Assembly: GCA_015488485.1 (NCBI GenBank)
Contig: WFNR01000100.1
Coordinates: 1 to 52,981 of the forward strand
Length of the DNA stretch: 52,981 nt
Direction: 5' to 3'
Source of the DNA: Cyclobacteriaceae bacterium
GTDB taxonomy: Bacteria; Bacteroidota; Bacteroidia; Cytophagales; Cyclobacteriaceae
Positions 44,255-52,389 of this stretch are shown here, one piece after another. Every line of letters starts with the position of its first letter. The first letter of the stretch is position 1. The notes under the pieces are model-generated. The model was not told the DNA's origin and ran no database searches. It worked only from the letters and a program-made list of their open reading frames with translations. A program made the translations under genes and the position numbers.

Positions 44255-45508
44255 TCAGGCGGTTGTGAAATTCAGTAACGGATAAAACTCCGGGTCGAAC
44301 TGCAGCTCGTTGAAGTGCGCCAGAGCATACTCGAGGCTTACACCCTCTCTGATCCAGCGATCGGCCACCTCATGCCGCAGGCGGATGCCCAGGCTGTTGA
44401 TGCCGGTAAGCTGCTGCTGGTCGTTATAGGCCAGGCGCAGCGCTCGTTCGCCTTTGTCATCCTGCCAGTAGAAGCTGTCCGCCCCGGTACGGGCACTAGC
44501 GGGTACCAGTCCGTAGGTCTGGTATTCCAGGTCGAAGAACTTTGCCGAATTGAACCAGATACCCGGATCATAGGGCTGGGGCTGGTCGTGACAGATATTG
44601 TAGGCAGCGGCTTCGCCCATCAGGCGACCGGTGTACCATACCGGCTCGATGGCCCTGCGGCCGGCAGGCGGCTGGCGTAGCTCGGCACAGTCGCCTATGG
44701 CGTAGATACCGGGGATATTGGTTTGCAAGTATTCATCTACCAGGATACCGCGGTTTACTTCAATAGGGCTGTCTTTCACCAGATCGATATTGGGTATAAC
44801 CCCGATGGTGATGCCTACAAACTGGCAGGGTAGGGTAGAGCCGTCATCCAGGGCAACCTCTTGTACGCGTCCCTGACCACGTATGGCCGTAATATTTTTG
44901 CTTAACAGCAACTTTACCCCGCGGCTTTCTATATGGCGGCCCACCAGGTCGCTCTCTTCTTTGGGTAACACGATGTTCCAGAAGCCGTCTTCGCGCACCA
45001 CCATGCTTACCTCTATACCGCGGCTGTGCAGCATTTCGGCCATTTCCACACCAATCAGTCCGCCACCGGTAACCACTGCCTGTCGCACGCCCGGAGTATT
45101 GGCTTCCATCAGCTCCAGGTCCTGCTTACTGTACAGCGACTGCACACCTGCCAGATCGGTGCCTGCCACGGGCAGCGGGCGCGGCTTGGAGCCCAGAGCC
45201 AGGATAAGGGTATCGTAAGGGAGGGAACTGCCATTGGCGAGTGTCAGTTGCTTGCCGGCTGTGTCTATGCCCGATACGCGGGCTTGTATCAGGTTGATAT
45301 CTTGCTGGCGCCAGTAGTGGTTTTCGTAAGGCTGGGTGTGGGTAAATTTCATATGCCCCATATACACATACATCAGGGCGGTACGTGAGAAAAAATATTT
45401 GCTCTCAGCGCTGATTACAGTAATGCGGTGCTCGCGGCTGTACTGCCTGATGTGCCGGGCGGCCGTGATGCCCGCTATGCCGTTGCCGATGATGACGATG
45501 TTGCTCAT
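44255..45508 (-). CDS. FAD-dependent NAD(P)H oxidoreductase (rubredoxin/nitrite reductase-like)
   Basis: This 417-residue two-dinucleotide-binding flavoprotein has the FAD GxGxxG-like motif at residues 7-14 (IGNGIAGITAARHI), ALGSKPRPLP, the NAD(P) site VTGGGLIGVEMAEML (about 146-160), and the FAD-closing GIYAIGDCAEL. Extra C-terminal sequence after residue 330 fits a nitrite-reductase NirB- or rubredoxin-reductase-type dimerisation region. It heads the operon and probably feeds electrons to the 4Fe-4S protein downstream. No -7 box is clear; the upstream spacer holds an 8-bp inverted repeat at 45567-45608. Confidence 0.88.
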   Translation of the reverse strand: MSNIVIIGNGIAGITAARHIRQYSREHRITVISAESKYFFSRTALMYVYMGHMKFTHTQPYENHYWRQQDINLIQARVSGIDTAGKQLTLANGSSLPYDTLILALGSKPRPLPVAGTDLAGVQSLYSKQDLELMEANTPGVRQAVVTGGGLIGVEMAEMLHSRGIEVSMVVREDGFWNIVLPKEESDLVGRHIESRGVKLLLSKNITAIRGQGRVQEVALDDGSTLPCQFVGITIGVIPNIDLVKDSPIEVNRGILVDEYLQTNIPGIYAIGDCAELRQPPAGRRAIEPVWYTGRLMGEAAAYNICHDQPQPYDPGIWFNSAKFFDLEYQTYGLVPASARTGADSFYWQDDKGERALRLAYNDQQQLTGINSLGIRLRHEVADRWIREGVSLEYALAHFNELQFDPEFYPLLNFTTA

Positions 45509-45671
45509 GCTGTAAAATTAGCTTGCTTTACGGCAAGTTAACAAAATAGCCGGGGCGAATGGTTCAACAGGCAATAAATTTTGCTGACAACATGGTTGAT
45601 TTGCCTGTAATATTATTGGTAAACTTCTTACAGGTTGGCGACAGCCGGTTTACCGTTAGCCATTTATTTAT

Positions 45672-45679
45672 CATCTTTG
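45672..45679 (+). promoter_or_regulatory. Near-perfect -7 box (CATCTTTG) for the GT2 gene at 45699
   Basis: It has one mismatch from TAnnTTTG, 19 bases before the ATG. This is the likely promoter of the GT2-PMT pair. Confidence 0.4.
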
Positions 45680-45698
45680 CACGAACAAACACCCAGGC

Positions 45699-46418
45699 AT
45701 GACACAAAAGCTATCCGTAATCATACCGGTTTATAATGAAGGTGCTACCGTACAGAATATATTGGCCAAAGTGGCGGCTGTATCGCTGGAGCGTGGTCTG
45801 GAAAAAGAAATCATTGTGGTCAATGATGCCTCTACCGATGACACCGAGGAGGTGGTGCTGGCCTTTAAGGGGGCCAATCCGGCTACCGACCTGCAATATT
45901 TCAAGCACGAAAAAAATATGGGCAAAGGGGCGGCCCTGCATACGGGTATTGCCCGGGCTACCGGTGATTTTCTGATCATCCAGGATGCCGACCTGGAGTA
46001 CGACCCCAACGAGTACAATCACCTGCTGCGGCCGGTGCTTGACGGCCATGCCGATGTGGTGTACGGGTCGCGTTTCAAGGGGGCCAACCCGCACCGTATC
46101 CTGTTTTTCTGGCACTCACTGGGCAACCATGTACTTACTTTTATTTCCAATATGTTTACCAACCTCAACCTGACCGACATGGAAACCTGCTACAAGCTGT
46201 TCAGGCGCGAGCATATCCAATCACTCAAGCTCAGGGAAAAGCGTTTCGGCTTCGAGCCAGAGGTTACGGCCCGCATCAGCCGCATACCCGGCATCCGTAT
46301 TTATGAGGTGGGCATATCCTACTATGGCCGCTCGTACAGCGAAGGCAAGAAAATTAACTGGAAAGACGGGGTAAGGGCTATTTATTGCATCTTTAAATAT
46401 AACTTGTTTGTACGCTGA
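45699..46418 (+). CDS. Glycosyltransferase family 2 (DPM1/ArnC-like)
   Basis: This 239-residue GT2 has [46 protein letters not shown] (DxD), VVYGSRFKG and [13 protein letters not shown]. The pattern matches dolichyl/undecaprenyl-phosphate hexose synthases, which load a sugar on a lipid carrier. It overlaps the start of the ArnT-like gene by one base (TGATG), so they form a two-step pair: lipid-linked sugar synthesis and transfer. Confidence 0.92.
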   Translation: MTQKLSVIIPVYNEGATVQNILAKVAAVSLERGLEKEIIVVNDASTDDTEEVVLAFKGANPATDLQYFKHEKNMGKGAALHTGIARATGDFLIIQDADLEYDPNEYNHLLRPVLDGHADVVYGSRFKGANPHRILFFWHSLGNHVLTFISNMFTNLNLTDMETCYKLFRREHIQSLKLREKRFGFEPEVTARISRIPGIRIYEVGISYYGRSYSEGKKINWKDGVRAIYCIFKYNLFVR

Positions 46419-48040
46419 TGGAGCAGCTTAGTAAGCAGTATGTGCGTTGGTTATTAGCCTTGATTACGCTGGTGCATGTGCTGGGTATGGCGCTTATCGA
46501 CATTATGGAAGTAGATGCCGCCCAGTATGCCTCTATCAGTCAGGAGATGCTACAAACGGGCGAGTACCTGCAGGTGCACCACCGCTACGAAGACTACCTG
46601 GACAAGCCGCCCTTGCTGTTTTGGGTTACCAGCCTGTCGTTCAAGGTTTTCGGGGCCGGCAATTTCGCTTACCGCCTACCTTCATTCTTGTTTTTGTTGC
46701 TCGGGGTGTGGGCTACCTATCGCCTGGGGCGCCACTTGTACGATGAACGTACCGGCCTGTTGGCAGCGCTGGTACTGTATTGTTCGCAGGCCTATTTTCT
46801 GTTTGCCCACGATGTACGCACCGATACCATTCTGGCCAATGTGGTGGTATTTGCCATTTGGCAGTTATGGTTGTTTGTTGAGCAGCGCAGGTTTGCCAAT
46901 CTGCTGTGGGGGGCCGTAGGGGTGGCGCTGGCTATGCTGGAGAAGGGCCCTATCGGGTTGATGGTGCCGGTGCTGGCGCTGGGTAGCCAGGTGCTGTTTA
47001 GCCGCAATCTGCGTGTGCTGTGGCGCTGGGAGTGGCTGGCCGGACTGGCGGTGATTGCCCTGCTGCTGGTACCCATGTGCTATGGTCTGTACCAACAATT
47101 CGGCTGGCATGGCCTAAAATTTTATTTCTGGACACAGAGCTTCGGGCGGATAACCGGTGAAAGCGAATGGCGCGATAATTCTACGGTGTTTTATTTCGTG
47201 CATACTTTCCTGTGGGCTTTTCTGCCCTGGATGCTGGTGGCCTATTACGGGGTCATCCGCGATTGGTATGTGCTGGTCAAAAATAAGTTTACCCCCGGGG
47301 TGGTGTCGGAAGTGCTTACGCTGGGTGGCTTTACGCTCACTTTTATCGCCATGTCGTTGTCGCGCTACAAGCTGCCGCACTATATTTTCGTGGTTTTTCC
47401 GCTGGTGGCCATTATTACGGCCAAAACGTTGTGGTATATCATTGACAACCGCAAACATGTCAAGGTTTTTACCCTGATTAATTGGGTGCTGTGGGCCGGA
47501 CTGTGGATGGCAGCCGGTTTGTTGAGCTATGGCACTTTCAGTGGCGCACCCTGGTGGGTAGCGGCCGGAGGGGTGCTCTTGCTGGCTGCCTCCTTTTATT
47601 ATCTGGCGGTGCGCAAGGAGCCGGTTGCGCGGCTCATCTACGCTCCGGTGCTGACTATCGTGGGTGTTAATTTTATGCTGAACACCTGGTTTTACCCTAC
47701 CTTGCTTACCTATCAGGCCGGCTCTGTGGCAGGCCGTTATATTGCCGCTCAGGCCGGTCATCCACCGGTTTATTCGTTGGGGCTTATTTCGCATGGGCTG
47801 GATTTTTACAGCGGCCGGGTGGCTACAAATGTAGAGGCCGGGGAGCTGCGTCAAATGCCGGGGGTGTGGGTATATACCGGCCGCCAAGGTAAGGCGCAAC
47901 TGGATAGCCTGGGTATTGAATATGTGCAATTAAAGGCTTTCAAAAAATACCCCGTTACGCAGCTTACGATGGAATTTTTACGACCTACCACCCGCGATAA
48001 GGTAGTGGGAACCGCTTATTTGCTGGAGATAAAGGAATAG
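46418..48040 (+). CDS. PMT/ArnT-like membrane glycosyltransferase (GT39/GT83 type)
   Basis: This 540-residue GT-C enzyme has 11 or more membrane helices. In the first periplasmic loop, MEVDAAQYASISQEML has the acidic catalytic Asp, followed by DKPPLLFWVTSLSFKVFG, typical of ArnT and PMT proteins (DKPP-l-fW). ALVLYCSQAYFLFAHDVRTDT follows. The last 90 residues form a soluble periplasmic domain. It likely moves a sugar from the polyprenyl-phosphate made by the GT2 encoded just upstream onto lipid A or protein. The acceptor is unknown. Confidence 0.9.
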   Translation: MEQLSKQYVRWLLALITLVHVLGMALIDIMEVDAAQYASISQEMLQTGEYLQVHHRYEDYLDKPPLLFWVTSLSFKVFGAGNFAYRLPSFLFLLLGVWATYRLGRHLYDERTGLLAALVLYCSQAYFLFAHDVRTDTILANVVVFAIWQLWLFVEQRRFANLLWGAVGVALAMLEKGPIGLMVPVLALGSQVLFSRNLRVLWRWEWLAGLAVIALLLVPMCYGLYQQFGWHGLKFYFWTQSFGRITGESEWRDNSTVFYFVHTFLWAFLPWMLVAYYGVIRDWYVLVKNKFTPGVVSEVLTLGGFTLTFIAMSLSRYKLPHYIFVVFPLVAIITAKTLWYIIDNRKHVKVFTLINWVLWAGLWMAAGLLSYGTFSGAPWWVAAGGVLLLAASFYYLAVRKEPVARLIYAPVLTIVGVNFMLNTWFYPTLLTYQAGSVAGRYIAAQAGHPPVYSLGLISHGLDFYSGRVATNVEAGELRQMPGVWVYTGRQGKAQLDSLGIEYVQLKAFKKYPVTQLTMEFLRPTTRDKVVGTAYLLEIKE

Positions 48041-48057
48041 ACACTGGCGGGTAGCTA

Positions 48058-48999
48058 CTACAGTCCCAATCTGGCAAATCTGTCTAATAAAAGCCTAATA
48101 TATTTTTCTTGCATCGCTTCAGATAGAAATGATTTGCGGATTAGCTGCACTGCGGCTGCTTTTTTTGCTGAAAAACGTTTGAAAACGCTGTTTATTTGTT
48201 TGTTATTCAGTCCGATATTAAAGGCAAACTGTTCAAAGTCTTGTTTCTTTAGTTTGCTTTTTTTTCCCACCATGGGCAAAGCGAGTTCTTCAGTATCATC
48301 TGGTAAAACCAGCGATACATTTACCAGGTCGTAGGCTGGTGATAAGCTCCAGTCGGTTGTGCTTTTTATAAAGGAAAAATTCTTTAAATGCATATCATTA
48401 TTGCCGGTGAGAAAGGCAAAAACGAGCTGCTCAAACAAGAATAATTGGTCGAGCAGAGTATTACTGGCATAAGTGGCAATTGCTTTAGCTATTCGTTCCA
48501 TCGAACCTTTGTATTTGTCTGTTGCCTCGGTAATCTGGAACATATCCAGCATATGTATTTTGCTGCCATCGGTTTCCCGATCAATTCGTTTGGTTAAAAA
48601 AGCCAATTCACCGGAAGCAAACCGAATAAGGGTAGCCGGAACTGTTTGAATGCCGAAAATATTAGCCAGTTTCATAGTCAAATGTTCGTTTGCCGGCATT
48701 TCGGGATACCTGTCATCAGGCGGTTTTAAAATATATTGACCTCCGAGTGTGCCCACAATTGTAAGCCTTGCCTTTGCTTTGCTACGGGTATTTTTAATTA
48801 TTGTCATTGACAATTTAGCTTGTACACCCGGTATGGCAACACTTCTTAGAACTACTTGTTGGGCCAATTCATCAATCTGAGTCAGCGAATAAGTAATTTC
48901 AGGCGCTGCCGTTGCACCGAAAATTGCCTGGGCACATTCCGTATGAAAGTCCCGGTATTTCTCCAAAGGCGCATAGCAATATAAACATTTATTCTTCAT
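48058..48999 (-). CDS. hipT: HipT-like short HipA kinase (toxin of a split HipA system)
   Basis: This 313-residue kinase has the HipA C-terminal domain. An N-terminal zinc-ribbon-like CLYC ... HTEC (Cys 5, 8, 22) comes first. The P-loop region reads AIPGVQAKLS (residues 55-64), where HipA proteins have an autophosphorylated Ser. Lys92 in YILKPP binds ATP, GNNDMHLKNFS carries catalytic Asp202, and the metal Asp is Asp224 in PAYDLV. It lacks the N-terminal HipA subdomain, which is encoded by the separate gene just upstream. HipA kinases phosphorylate tRNA synthetases and arrest growth; the target here is unknown. It overlaps hipS by 11 bases. Confidence 0.88.
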   Translation of the reverse strand: MKNKCLYCYAPLEKYRDFHTECAQAIFGATAAPEITYSLTQIDELAQQVVLRSVAIPGVQAKLSMTIIKNTRSKAKARLTIVGTLGGQYILKPPDDRYPEMPANEHLTMKLANIFGIQTVPATLIRFASGELAFLTKRIDRETDGSKIHMLDMFQITEATDKYKGSMERIAKAIATYASNTLLDQLFLFEQLVFAFLTGNNDMHLKNFSFIKSTTDWSLSPAYDLVNVSLVLPDDTEELALPMVGKKSKLKKQDFEQFAFNIGLNNKQINSVFKRFSAKKAAAVQLIRKSFLSEAMQEKYIRLLLDRFARLGL

Positions 49000-49324
49000 T
49001 ATCTTTTCCCAGCTGTCTTACACTTACGGCACCAATACAATCCTGACAGCAAACCAGCAACAGCCCCATACGATCATTTTGATTGATTTTCCAGCTTTTA
49101 GTCGCTATATCCAATAGCCAACCTTCGGGAATCAACCCTTCAAAAAATGGGAACAAATGATTTGCCTCGTAAGGTTGCTCGCGTACCGGCATGGTGAAAG
49201 TAATAAAATCATCGGGGAATTGTTTTATAAAATTTTCATCATAACGAAAAATAAATTGCCCCTCGTCAGTCTCTGTAATGATGCCGGCACGCACGTTTCC
49301 ATAGTATACTGCTCCTTGTCTCAT
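48989..49324 (-). CDS. hipS: HipS-like protein (HipA N-terminal subdomain encoded separately)
   Basis: This 111-residue protein corresponds to the HipA N-subdomain 1 (HipA N-terminal / couple_hipA family): AVYYGNVRAGIITETDEGQFIFRYDE, then LFPFFEGLIPEGWLLDIATKSWKIN, ending GAVSVRQLG. In the three-part HipBST system this part is a separate protein and neutralises the kinase. Here it lies between hipB and hipT, overlapping hipB by 4 bases (ATGA) and hipT by 11. It has two neighbouring Cys (LLVCCQDC). That it acts as an antitoxin is an inference from the arrangement. Confidence 0.85.
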   Translation of the reverse strand: MRQGAVYYGNVRAGIITETDEGQFIFRYDENFIKQFPDDFITFTMPVREQPYEANHLFPFFEGLIPEGWLLDIATKSWKINQNDRMGLLLVCCQDCIGAVSVRQLGKDNEE

Positions 49325-49530
49325 TTATTTAGCTCTTTGCTGGGTACGGGCGCCAACTCGTGGCCAAACATTTGCAGTACCCGGTTCACTTTTTCCATGT
49401 TCAGGTTGGTTTTGCCTTGCTCTATTTTGCGGACTACCGTCAGGGCCACTCCGGCCCGTTCGGCAAACTCTTCCTGGGTCAGGTTTACGGCCTTTCTTCT
49501 TTCTTTTACAAATTGATATAAAGGTTTCAT
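49321..49530 (-). CDS. hipB: HipB-like helix-turn-helix transcriptional regulator
   Basis: This 69-residue XRE-family DNA-binding protein has an HTH at residues about 10-60 (RKAVNLTQEEFAERAGVALTVVRKIEQGKTNLNMEKVNRVL) and a short C-terminal tail. It is first in the hipB-hipS-hipT operon and probably autoregulates it through the palindromes just upstream (49530-49629), the first of which abuts the start codon. The start at 49530 fits; another reading frame to 49579 has no HTH match and is rejected. Confidence 0.92.
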   Translation of the reverse strand: MKPLYQFVKERRKAVNLTQEEFAERAGVALTVVRKIEQGKTNLNMEKVNRVLQMFGHELAPVPSKELNK

Positions 49531-49629
49531 TATATGTAAAAAAATATAATTTACTAATTAATGATGTAATTATATGCAAAAGAATATAATTGTCAAAATA
49601 ATGTGATAAATATATGTAATAGCGTATAA
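49530..49629. promoter_or_regulatory. Three phased operator-like palindromes upstream of hipB
   Basis: Sites at 49530-49549 and 49570-49589 are perfect TTATAT-N8-ATATAA inverted repeats. Site 49610-49629 is an imperfect ATATAT-N8-GTATAA. Start-to-start spacing is exactly 40 bases twice. The consensus is TATATGyAAwA. This fits cooperative binding of HipB dimers on one face of the helix. Confidence 0.7.
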
Positions 49630-49642
49630 AAATTACCTGAAA

Positions 49643-50590
49643 CTATTGCATCGATTCCAAAAAAGCTGCAATGCTACTGTACACTTGCTTCGGGGTGGTG
49701 ATGCGGAGGTGGTTTTGCTGATAGTCTATTTGAATGCTTTCCGGCAACTGTGACAAATTTATCTGCTGTTTGCCAAGGGCCTTTTTTAACAAACCCACGG
49801 CATGCTTGTCTCCTGTAATTTTTATGGGGGGTAAGTTGTCCTGCGGGTTTTGATTGTGCAGGTCAAATACCTTGTCCACGCTGCCATTCAGCACCAGGTC
49901 TTCGGTCAGGCCCTGGCGCACGCCTTGCTTGTCGAAGAGCCATAAGTAATGCCCGAAGGTAAGGGCCAGGTCGAGGTCGTGGGTGGCGAGCAGGATACTC
50001 TTGCCCTGTTGCAGGCAAAGCTGTTGCAGCAGGCCGGTGATGTTTTGCTTGTTATTGATATCCAGGTGGATGGTTGGTTCGTCCAGGATGATCAGAGGGG
50101 TCTCCTGTGCCAGGGCGCGGGCGATGATGGCCTTTTGCAGGTTGCCATCGCTCAGGTGGCTGAGCAGGGTGTGGCGCTGCGCTTGCAGGCCTACCTGTGC
50201 CAGTGCCCGGTCAACCGCCTGATGATCGGCTGCTGAGAAGTTGTTTTGCCAGTTGGTATAGGGGTAGCGTCCCAGCCTTACCAGGTCTTCCACGCTCATC
50301 AGGCCGGTGGCCGGCTTGCCGGTAAGCACCAGCGCCATCTGGCGGGCGCGCGCTTTGGCGCTCAGGTTTGCCAGTGGCCTGTTTTGTAACCACACCTCAC
50401 CGTCAAGGGGCTCCAGCATGCCGGCCAGGGTCTTCATCAGGGTGGACTTGCCGATACCATTGGGGCCCATCAGGCAGGTAAGGCGGCCGGCCGGCAGGTG
50501 CAGCGACAGGTGGCGGGCTACCACTTGTGGTGCCTTCTTGTGGCGGTAGCCGATGGTCAGGTCAACGGTATGCAGGGTCGGGGCCGCCAT
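49643..50590 (-). CDS. ABC transporter ATP-binding protein (FecE/BtuD-like), orphan
   Basis: This 315-residue ATPase has Walker A GPNGIGKST, Q-loop LTGKPATG, a signature LSDGNLQKAIIARAL (in place of LSGGQ), Walker B LIILDEPTIHLD and an H-loop ATHD. It is closest to the iron-siderophore/cobalamin import group, usually about 255 residues. Here an extra C-terminal domain of about 60 residues follows residue 255 (ITGDKHAVGLLKKALGKQQINLSQL). No permease or binding protein gene is nearby. It follows the small gene at 50594 after 3 bases. The partner permease is presumably elsewhere. Confidence 0.85.
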   Translation of the reverse strand: MAAPTLHTVDLTIGYRHKKAPQVVARHLSLHLPAGRLTCLMGPNGIGKSTLMKTLAGMLEPLDGEVWLQNRPLANLSAKARARQMALVLTGKPATGLMSVEDLVRLGRYPYTNWQNNFSAADHQAVDRALAQVGLQAQRHTLLSHLSDGNLQKAIIARALAQETPLIILDEPTIHLDINNKQNITGLLQQLCLQQGKSILLATHDLDLALTFGHYLWLFDKQGVRQGLTEDLVLNGSVDKVFDLHNQNPQDNLPPIKITGDKHAVGLLKKALGKQQINLSQLPESIQIDYQQNHLRITTPKQVYSSIAAFLESMQ

Positions 50591-50593
50591 GAG

Positions 50594-50965
50594 CTAGTCG
50601 ATAGGATAGGGGATATAAACGAAGCGGGTAAAGGCTCCGTCCATGACGAACAGACAGCAATATTCGTCCGGATCTTTATAGGTAGCCTTGAAATTATCCA
50701 CCTTGTCTTCGGCTATCAGGCCGCGCTGCACAAACTCATCCAGGTAAGAGGCGTTGTAGTTCCATTCGGTGGCCACTTCGTGCTTGTCGATCAGCAGCAG
50801 CCCGATGGGAATATCGTCTTCCTTGCCGATGGGGAAGATGGGGTAGTCGGAAAAGCCTCTTTTTCTGATTTGATAGGCGGCTTCGCGCAGCGTGTCGGCC
50901 ACTACGGCAAAGTCTTTGGTGATCGTGCCCAGGTATTTACCATCCAGTTCCGGATCGTTGTGCAT
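50594..50965 (-). CDS. Small conserved-looking cytoplasmic protein, function unknown
   Basis: This protein of about 123 residues starts from MHNDPELDGKYLG; a longer ORF to 51100 would run into rlmD and is rejected. It is acidic and aromatic (GFSDYPIFPIGKEDDIPIG, EWNYNASYLDEFVQRG, DEYCCLFVMDGAFTRFVYIPYPID). It starts 2 bases after the rlmD stop and ends 3 bases before the ABC ATPase, so the three form an operon. I do not recognise the family. Confidence 0.7.
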   Translation of the reverse strand: MHNDPELDGKYLGTITKDFAVVADTLREAAYQIRKRGFSDYPIFPIGKEDDIPIGLLLIDKHEVATEWNYNASYLDEFVQRGLIAEDKVDNFKATYKDPDEYCCLFVMDGAFTRFVYIPYPID

Positions 50966-50967
50966 GG

Positions 50968-52374
50968 TTATTTCAGTTTTAATAATACAATATTTTCTAC
51001 ATGGTGGGTGTGCGGAAACATATCCACCGGTTGTACCTCTTTTATGGCATACTGGTCGGCCAGCAATGCCAGGTCGCGTGCCTGGGTGGCCGGGTTGCAA
51101 CTTACATATACTATTCTATCGGCCCGGCTACGATTCAGCATGTTCACCACATCCTTATGCATACCGGCCCGGGGCGGATCGGTGATAATCACCTGCGGGC
51201 GACCGTGGGTATGCATAAAATCATCCGAGAGGAGGTCTTTGATATCTCCGGCAAAGAAAATGGTATTGTCAATATTGTTCAGCCGGGCATTCAGATTGGC
51301 ATCTTCTATCGCCTCGGGCACCGATTCGATGCCTACTACCCGGCCGGCCCGGTGGGCGATAAAGTTGGCAATGGTGCCGGTACCGGTGTACAGGTCGTAC
51401 ACGGTTTCGCTGCCGGTGAGGCCGGCCATTTGCAGCACCTGCCGATAGAGGGTTACCGCCTGCCGGCTGTTGGTCTGGAAAAACGACTTGGGGCCGATGC
51501 GATAGGTAAGCACACGACCTTCTTCCACCTCCATCTGCTCTTCGATATAGGGCTGGCCGGCAAAATTGATTACTTCCAGGTCGTAAAAGGTTTCGTTCTT
51601 TTTGGGGTTCACCACATAATTGAGCGAAGCTACGGCAAATTCCTGCTGCAGCGCTTCGAGCAGTGGTCGGGTGATTTCCGGCCGCTCGGCTGCTACTTGC
51701 AGGATGACCATGGTTTGGCCGGTGGTGGCGGTGCGGATGATCAGGTTGCGCAGGAAGCCCGTATGGTGGCGCAGATTGTAAAAGGGGATATCGTGCTGGC
51801 GGGCATAGTGGCGCAGCCAGTTGCGGATGCTGTTGGACGGCTCGGCCTGCAGATGACATTGCTCGATATTCAGCACCCGGTCGAAGCGCCCCGGTATATG
51901 AAACCCCAGCCCCCTGCGATCCAGCTCGTTGGCGCTGTTTATTTCCTCCTGGGTAAGCCAGCGGCTGTCGGTAAAGGTGAATTCCAGCTTGTTGCGGTAA
52001 TGACGCTCCTGCGGGGAGGCGATTATGGGTTTTACAGGGGGGAACGACAGACCGCCCAGATGGGCAAAGGCATCGGCCACCTGCTTGTGTTTGAACTCAA
52101 GCTGAATCCGGTAGGGCAGGTGTTGCCACTTACAGCCGCCACAAGTGCCGAAATGCTCACAAAAGGGCTCGGTACGCAGGTCCGACAGTTCATGCCAGGC
52201 TATGGGCACCCCTTCGTAATAGTTTTTGCGCTTGTTGGTTACGCGTACATCCACCACATCACCGGGGGCGCCACCGCGGATGAAAACCACCCGGTTGTCA
52301 ACCCGGGCCAGGGTCTTGCCTTCGGCCGCCACCTCACTGATTTTTACCTTTTCGAGAATAATTTTCTTGCGCAT
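50968..52374 (-). CDS. rlmD: 23S rRNA (uracil-C5)-methyltransferase RlmD/RumA-like
   Basis: This 468-residue enzyme methylates uracil C5 in rRNA or tRNA. An N-terminal TRAM domain (residues about 5-60) is followed by iron-sulfur cysteines CEHFGTCGGCKWQHLP and a later QCHLQ. The SAM domain has YDLYTGTGTIANFI, DPPRAGMH and the nucleophile Cys in YVSCNPATQARD. Length and order are normal. The -7 box is only 7 bases from the start codon, suggesting a leaderless or near-leaderless mRNA. The opposite strand has a long ORF, which is a shadow. Confidence 0.95.
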   Translation of the reverse strand: MRKKIILEKVKISEVAAEGKTLARVDNRVVFIRGGAPGDVVDVRVTNKRKNYYEGVPIAWHELSDLRTEPFCEHFGTCGGCKWQHLPYRIQLEFKHKQVADAFAHLGGLSFPPVKPIIASPQERHYRNKLEFTFTDSRWLTQEEINSANELDRRGLGFHIPGRFDRVLNIEQCHLQAEPSNSIRNWLRHYARQHDIPFYNLRHHTGFLRNLIIRTATTGQTMVILQVAAERPEITRPLLEALQQEFAVASLNYVVNPKKNETFYDLEVINFAGQPYIEEQMEVEEGRVLTYRIGPKSFFQTNSRQAVTLYRQVLQMAGLTGSETVYDLYTGTGTIANFIAHRAGRVVGIESVPEAIEDANLNARLNNIDNTIFFAGDIKDLLSDDFMHTHGRPQVIITDPPRAGMHKDVVNMLNRSRADRIVYVSCNPATQARDLALLADQYAIKEVQPVDMFPHTHHVENIVLLKLK

Positions 52375-52381
52375 GCCCCTG

Positions 52382-52389
52382 CAAAAGTA
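52382..52389 (-). promoter_or_regulatory. -7 box (TACTTTTG) for rlmD
   Basis: On the minus strand it is a perfect TAnnTTTG, with only 7 bases before the rlmD ATG. Transcription would begin at or next to the start codon. Confidence 0.5.

Noticed and set aside
49325-49579. Longer minus-strand frame overlapping hipB
   Set aside because: It is out of frame with the HTH protein, and its start lies within the operator region.
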